From contig NC_090942.1 in assembly GCF_040807025.1 (NCBI RefSeq), positions 67,288,911 through 67,352,910 on the forward strand: a DNA stretch of 64,000 nt. The letters run 5' to 3'. The notes beneath the pieces were generated by a model. That model searched no databases. It had not been told where the DNA came from and saw only the letters and a program-made list of their open reading frames with translations. Source of the stretch: Struthio camelus. Taxonomy: Eukaryota > Chordata > Aves > Struthioniformes > Struthionidae. How positions within the stretch are numbered: position 1 is the stretch's first letter; the number at the start of each line of letters is the position of its first letter. A program made the translations under genes and the position numbers. Shown here piece after piece: positions 63,001 to 64,000 of the stretch.

Positions 63001-63417
63001 TATATTTGGGAGTATTCATTTCATCTTTAGGTTCCTCCTTTTCTAATATTGTTATTTTTTCATCTTTGGTACCTGCCAGAGTTTTAAAACAATCCTTTGC
63101 GGTAGTAAGATTTTCCTTATACTTTTCCAGTTGGTTGTCTGTCAGGTGTTCTAATTTAAGAAGCTGTTTTATATTCGCGTCATATTTCTTATCAAATATA
63201 GATTGAATCGCAATGCAATCACCATCAGAAGATGCTCTTTTATTTGAAACAAGTATTCGCTGCTTTCTTTGATTATTTATTGCTGGTACAAAGACTGCTG
63301 CAATGACACAGCTTTCCGAAAAGATGGCATTAGTATGCTTTACCAGATCATCCTTCAAGGTCTTGTCTGTCAGGTTATATTCAAAATTAGGCCAGTAGTA
63401 CACTTGTGAGACTTGTG
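57040..63417 (-). CDS. CDADC1-like cytidine/dCMP-type deaminase, 3' part (six exons)
   Basis: This is a zinc-dependent deaminase of the cytidine/dCMP superfamily. In the vertebrate protein CDADC1 a degenerate first domain is followed by a catalytic second one. Exons 63417-62959, 61718-61672, 60640-60519, 59619-59499, 58209-58153 and 57080-57040 join with consensus splice sites. The first four phases (1,1,0,2) are certain; the join to 58209 is ambiguous. The first exon begins A-Q-V-S-Q-V-Y-Y-W-P, like CDADC1 A-G-V-N-R-I-S-Y-W-P. The second domain runs N-N-N-G-V-G-T-L-I-F, G-Y-S-G-Y-P-K-G, V-C-A-E-A-N-A-I and K-P-C-S-D-C-M-K-L-I, so catalytic Glu and three zinc ligands are present. The family's triad is H-A-E; here it is C-A-E. 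No frameshift is seen, so it looks like a working gene, not a pseudogene. The likely substrate is a free cytosine nucleotide. The 5' exons lie past 64000. The family call is from memory and was not searched. Confidence 0.8.
57400..57430 (-). CDS. Possible 31-base cassette exon of the CDADC1-like gene
   Basis: On the minus strand a near-ideal acceptor (ttgttttcttttcttatcag) and donor (TTCAG|GTAGGT) flank 31 bases. Entered in phase 1 from 58153 it reads A-I-L-R-I-D-G-R-T-F. It then shifts the last exon into a frame ending R-G-A-V-C-G-C-C-R-L-stop. It may be an alternative exon, a cryptic pair of sites, or the true constitutive route. Confidence 0.35.
57461..57848. repeat. Dispersed direct repeat pair of about 32 bp
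   Basis: GATAAATGTATAACATACTC and the bases after it (57461-57493) recur, diverged, at 57817-57848 as GATAAACGTAACATACTCTA and onward. Both copies end in a TTAAAT- or TTTTAAAT-like string. Both lie in the last introns of the deaminase gene. Confidence 0.6.
58153..58209 (-). CDS. CDADC1-like exon: C-terminal segment
   Basis: The acceptor is catcgtcaccacag and the donor is CAAG|GTAGGT. The exon is 57 bases. Entered in phase 1 it reads E-D-F-K-V-W-W-S-K-N-G-D-A-K-Q-P-L-Q, which resembles the V-S-K-F-T-W-Q-L-N-P-S end of CDADC1. Entered in phase 0 it reads K-K-T-L-R-C-G-G-P-R and stays open too. I prefer phase 1 for composition and similarity. That needs either the alternative donor at 59495 or a small extra exon between the two. 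Confidence 0.65.
58817..58838. repeat. (AGATTTTA)n short tandem repeat
   Basis: Three successive copies of a gattttaa-type octamer in an intron of the deaminase gene. Confidence 0.75.
59441..59498 (+). repeat. Possible MIR-like tail in the intron flanking the P-C-S-D-C exon
   Basis: The string aggctctgaacccatgatgc, followed by cttttaactgtgcc, resembles the 3' core of tRNA-derived SINEs (gggattcgaaccc ... ctaacc). If real, an old SINE lies next to the donor site of this exon. The match is short. Confidence 0.3.
59499..59619 (-). CDS. CDADC1-like exon: P-C-S-D-C zinc motif
   Basis: The acceptor is gtactgtattttccag and the donor is AAAG|GTAGGT. The exon is 121 bases, phase 2 in. It reads S-S-E-R-D-L-S-N-T-E-L-I-T-T-S-K then P-C-S-D-C-M-K-L-I, followed by I-I-W-P-L-R. 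The P-C-x-x-C pair (59573-59559) supplies the other two zinc ligands. CDADC1 has F-V-T-K-C-P-C-D-E-C-V-P-L-I at this place. A second GT four bases downstream (GTAG|GTGATA) would extend the exon to 59495 and leave phase 1, which suits the next exon better. Confidence 0.85.
60519..60640 (-). CDS. CDADC1-like exon: catalytic C-A-E motif
   Basis: The acceptor is tgttgtctcag and the donor is ATGAG|GTGGGA. The exon is 122 bases, phase 0 in and phase 2 out. It reads V-A-L-G-Y-S-G-Y-P-K-G, the substrate loop typical of dCMP deaminase-like enzymes (G-Y-N-G-x-P). Then comes a short insertion and V-V-C-A-E-A-N-A-I. The C-A-E codons lie at 60547-60539: TGT GCA GAA. Glu is the proton-shuttling residue and Cys would be a zinc ligand. 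Confidence 0.85.
61672..61718 (-). CDS. CDADC1-like exon: first strands of catalytic domain
   Basis: The acceptor is gtttctccctag and the donor is AAAATT|GTAAGT. The exon is 47 bases, phase 1 in and phase 0 out. With the base carried over it reads D-N-N-N-G-V-G-T-L-I-F-S-G-D-K-I, aligning with CDADC1 K-T-G-V-G-A-V-I-W. It is too short for a Met-initiated frame, but the phases on both sides fit exactly. Confidence 0.8.
62959..63417 (-). CDS. CDADC1-like exon: end of domain 1 and linker
   Basis: On the minus strand the acceptor is tttctttattcag and the donor is AGAAGTG|GTAAGT. The exon is 459 bases, 153 codons' worth, phase 1 at both ends. It starts with the Y-Y-W-P motif that in CDADC1 closes the first, catalytically degenerate deaminase domain. 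It continues through a charged helical linker (many K, E, D, Q) and ends L-C-D-L-L-A-S-R-S. That end aligns with CDADC1 A-R-L-L-A-Y-R-T-E, the first helix of domain 2. The in-frame Met upstream of the acceptor is intronic. The + strand frame opposite this exon is a shadow. Confidence 0.8.
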
Positions 63418-64000
63418 CTGAATAAAGAAAAAACATATGGAAGATTAATACTAAATGGGAAATACACTAGTGATCACATTTTCTCCAATAATAAATGTAA
63501 AATGACACAAAAATTATTTAAGCAAGCTGAAACTTTTCCCATGTCAGTCTTGTTCTCCAGTGTTTCACCAATATAATACTTTTATTTATTACCCCATTAT
63601 TTTCAGAGTCCAAAGGGAAATTTTATGTATCATTCAGGAATTCTTGTCTTGCTTGTTTTCTGGTGACTAAAACTCTTGTCTCTGCTTACATTTACCAATT
63701 TATGAATGTTCCTCAAATGCTAAAGATGTCCAAAACAAGGAGATTGTTTTAAAAAGATACAGGAAGTTATTGTCATGGAAAAATATGTCTATTAATTAGG
63801 TATCCAATGAAAGAAGGAAAATGAATATGTTGTCAGTGTGCTATCATTTATTAAGTACTCTAAGTGAACTTGTCTTCAAAAAGTCTGCCTTACTTTCCTT
63901 GTTATCCTGAATATTAATATATTTCTGGTATGATAAATAACTTAAATTGGAATGCCTGTACTTGTCTTCTATTTTTCAAGTAAATAAGCTACACTTTTTT
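63418..64000 (-). other. Intron of the CDADC1-like gene at the right edge
   Basis: The exon at 63417 is entered in phase 1, so at least one more coding exon lies further right. The first deaminase domain (in CDADC1 it includes R-K-P-C-S-A-C) was looked for in the remaining 580 bases and not found. The sequence is AT-rich and unremarkable. Confidence 0.75.

Noticed and set aside
62766..63206. 146-codon + strand open frame
   Set aside because: It lies mainly antisense to the 459-base deaminase exon, whose splice sites and similarity mark the minus strand as coding. A shadow frame.
1..64000. tRNA, rRNA, snRNA genes or endogenous retrovirus proteins
   Set aside because: No cloverleaf with A and B boxes, no rRNA core motifs, and no retroviral protease, polymerase or envelope-like reading frames were recognised by eye. 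Short diverged copies could be missed.

Overview
The window is vertebrate nuclear DNA, most likely from a sauropsid (bird, or possibly turtle or crocodilian). Reasons: genes are split into short exons with GT..AG introns; the repeats are a diverged CR1-type LINE, microsatellites and homopolymers; no Alu, B1 or L1-like sequence is seen; and the last seven exons of the first gene fit in 9 kb. It is not bacterial or viral. I did not find operons, CRISPR arrays, rRNA or tRNA genes.

Layout. Positions 1-7583 are intron of plakophilin-2 (PKP2, + strand). Positions 7584-16541 hold the last seven PKP2 coding exons with a continuous reading frame of 317 residues and the stop codon, followed by a 3'UTR that may reach about 18.5 kb. 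From there to about 56.4 kb is a gene-poor intergenic region. It contains one fossil CR1 fragment (about 27.44-28.26 kb), several microsatellites and homopolymer runs, perfect palindromes near 20.3, 21.2 and 52.4 kb, a CpG-dense patch near 38.1 kb and a consensus CRE site at 41.78 kb. Positions 56.47 kb to beyond the right edge hold the 3' half of a minus-strand gene, convergent with PKP2.

The minus-strand gene encodes a zinc-dependent deaminase that I identify, by similarity from memory, as a paralogue of CDADC1 (cytidine and dCMP deaminase domain-containing 1). Six exons can be assembled on compatible splice phases: 63417-62959, 61718-61672, 60640-60519, 59619-59499, 58209-58153 and 57080-57040. 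They carry a G-Y-S-G-Y-P-K-G loop, a C-A-E catalytic/zinc triad and a P-C-S-D-C zinc motif. The CDADC1 and dCMP deaminase families use H-A-E at the triad, so Cys in place of His is the most distinctive point in the window. The N-terminal exons lie past 64000.

The two genes have no obvious shared function. PKP2 is a desmosomal armadillo protein; the deaminase would act on free nucleotides or nucleic acid. On the human map as I know it, YARS2 rather than a deaminase gene lies beyond the 3' end of PKP2, so the neighbour found here is the main comparative-genomics observation.
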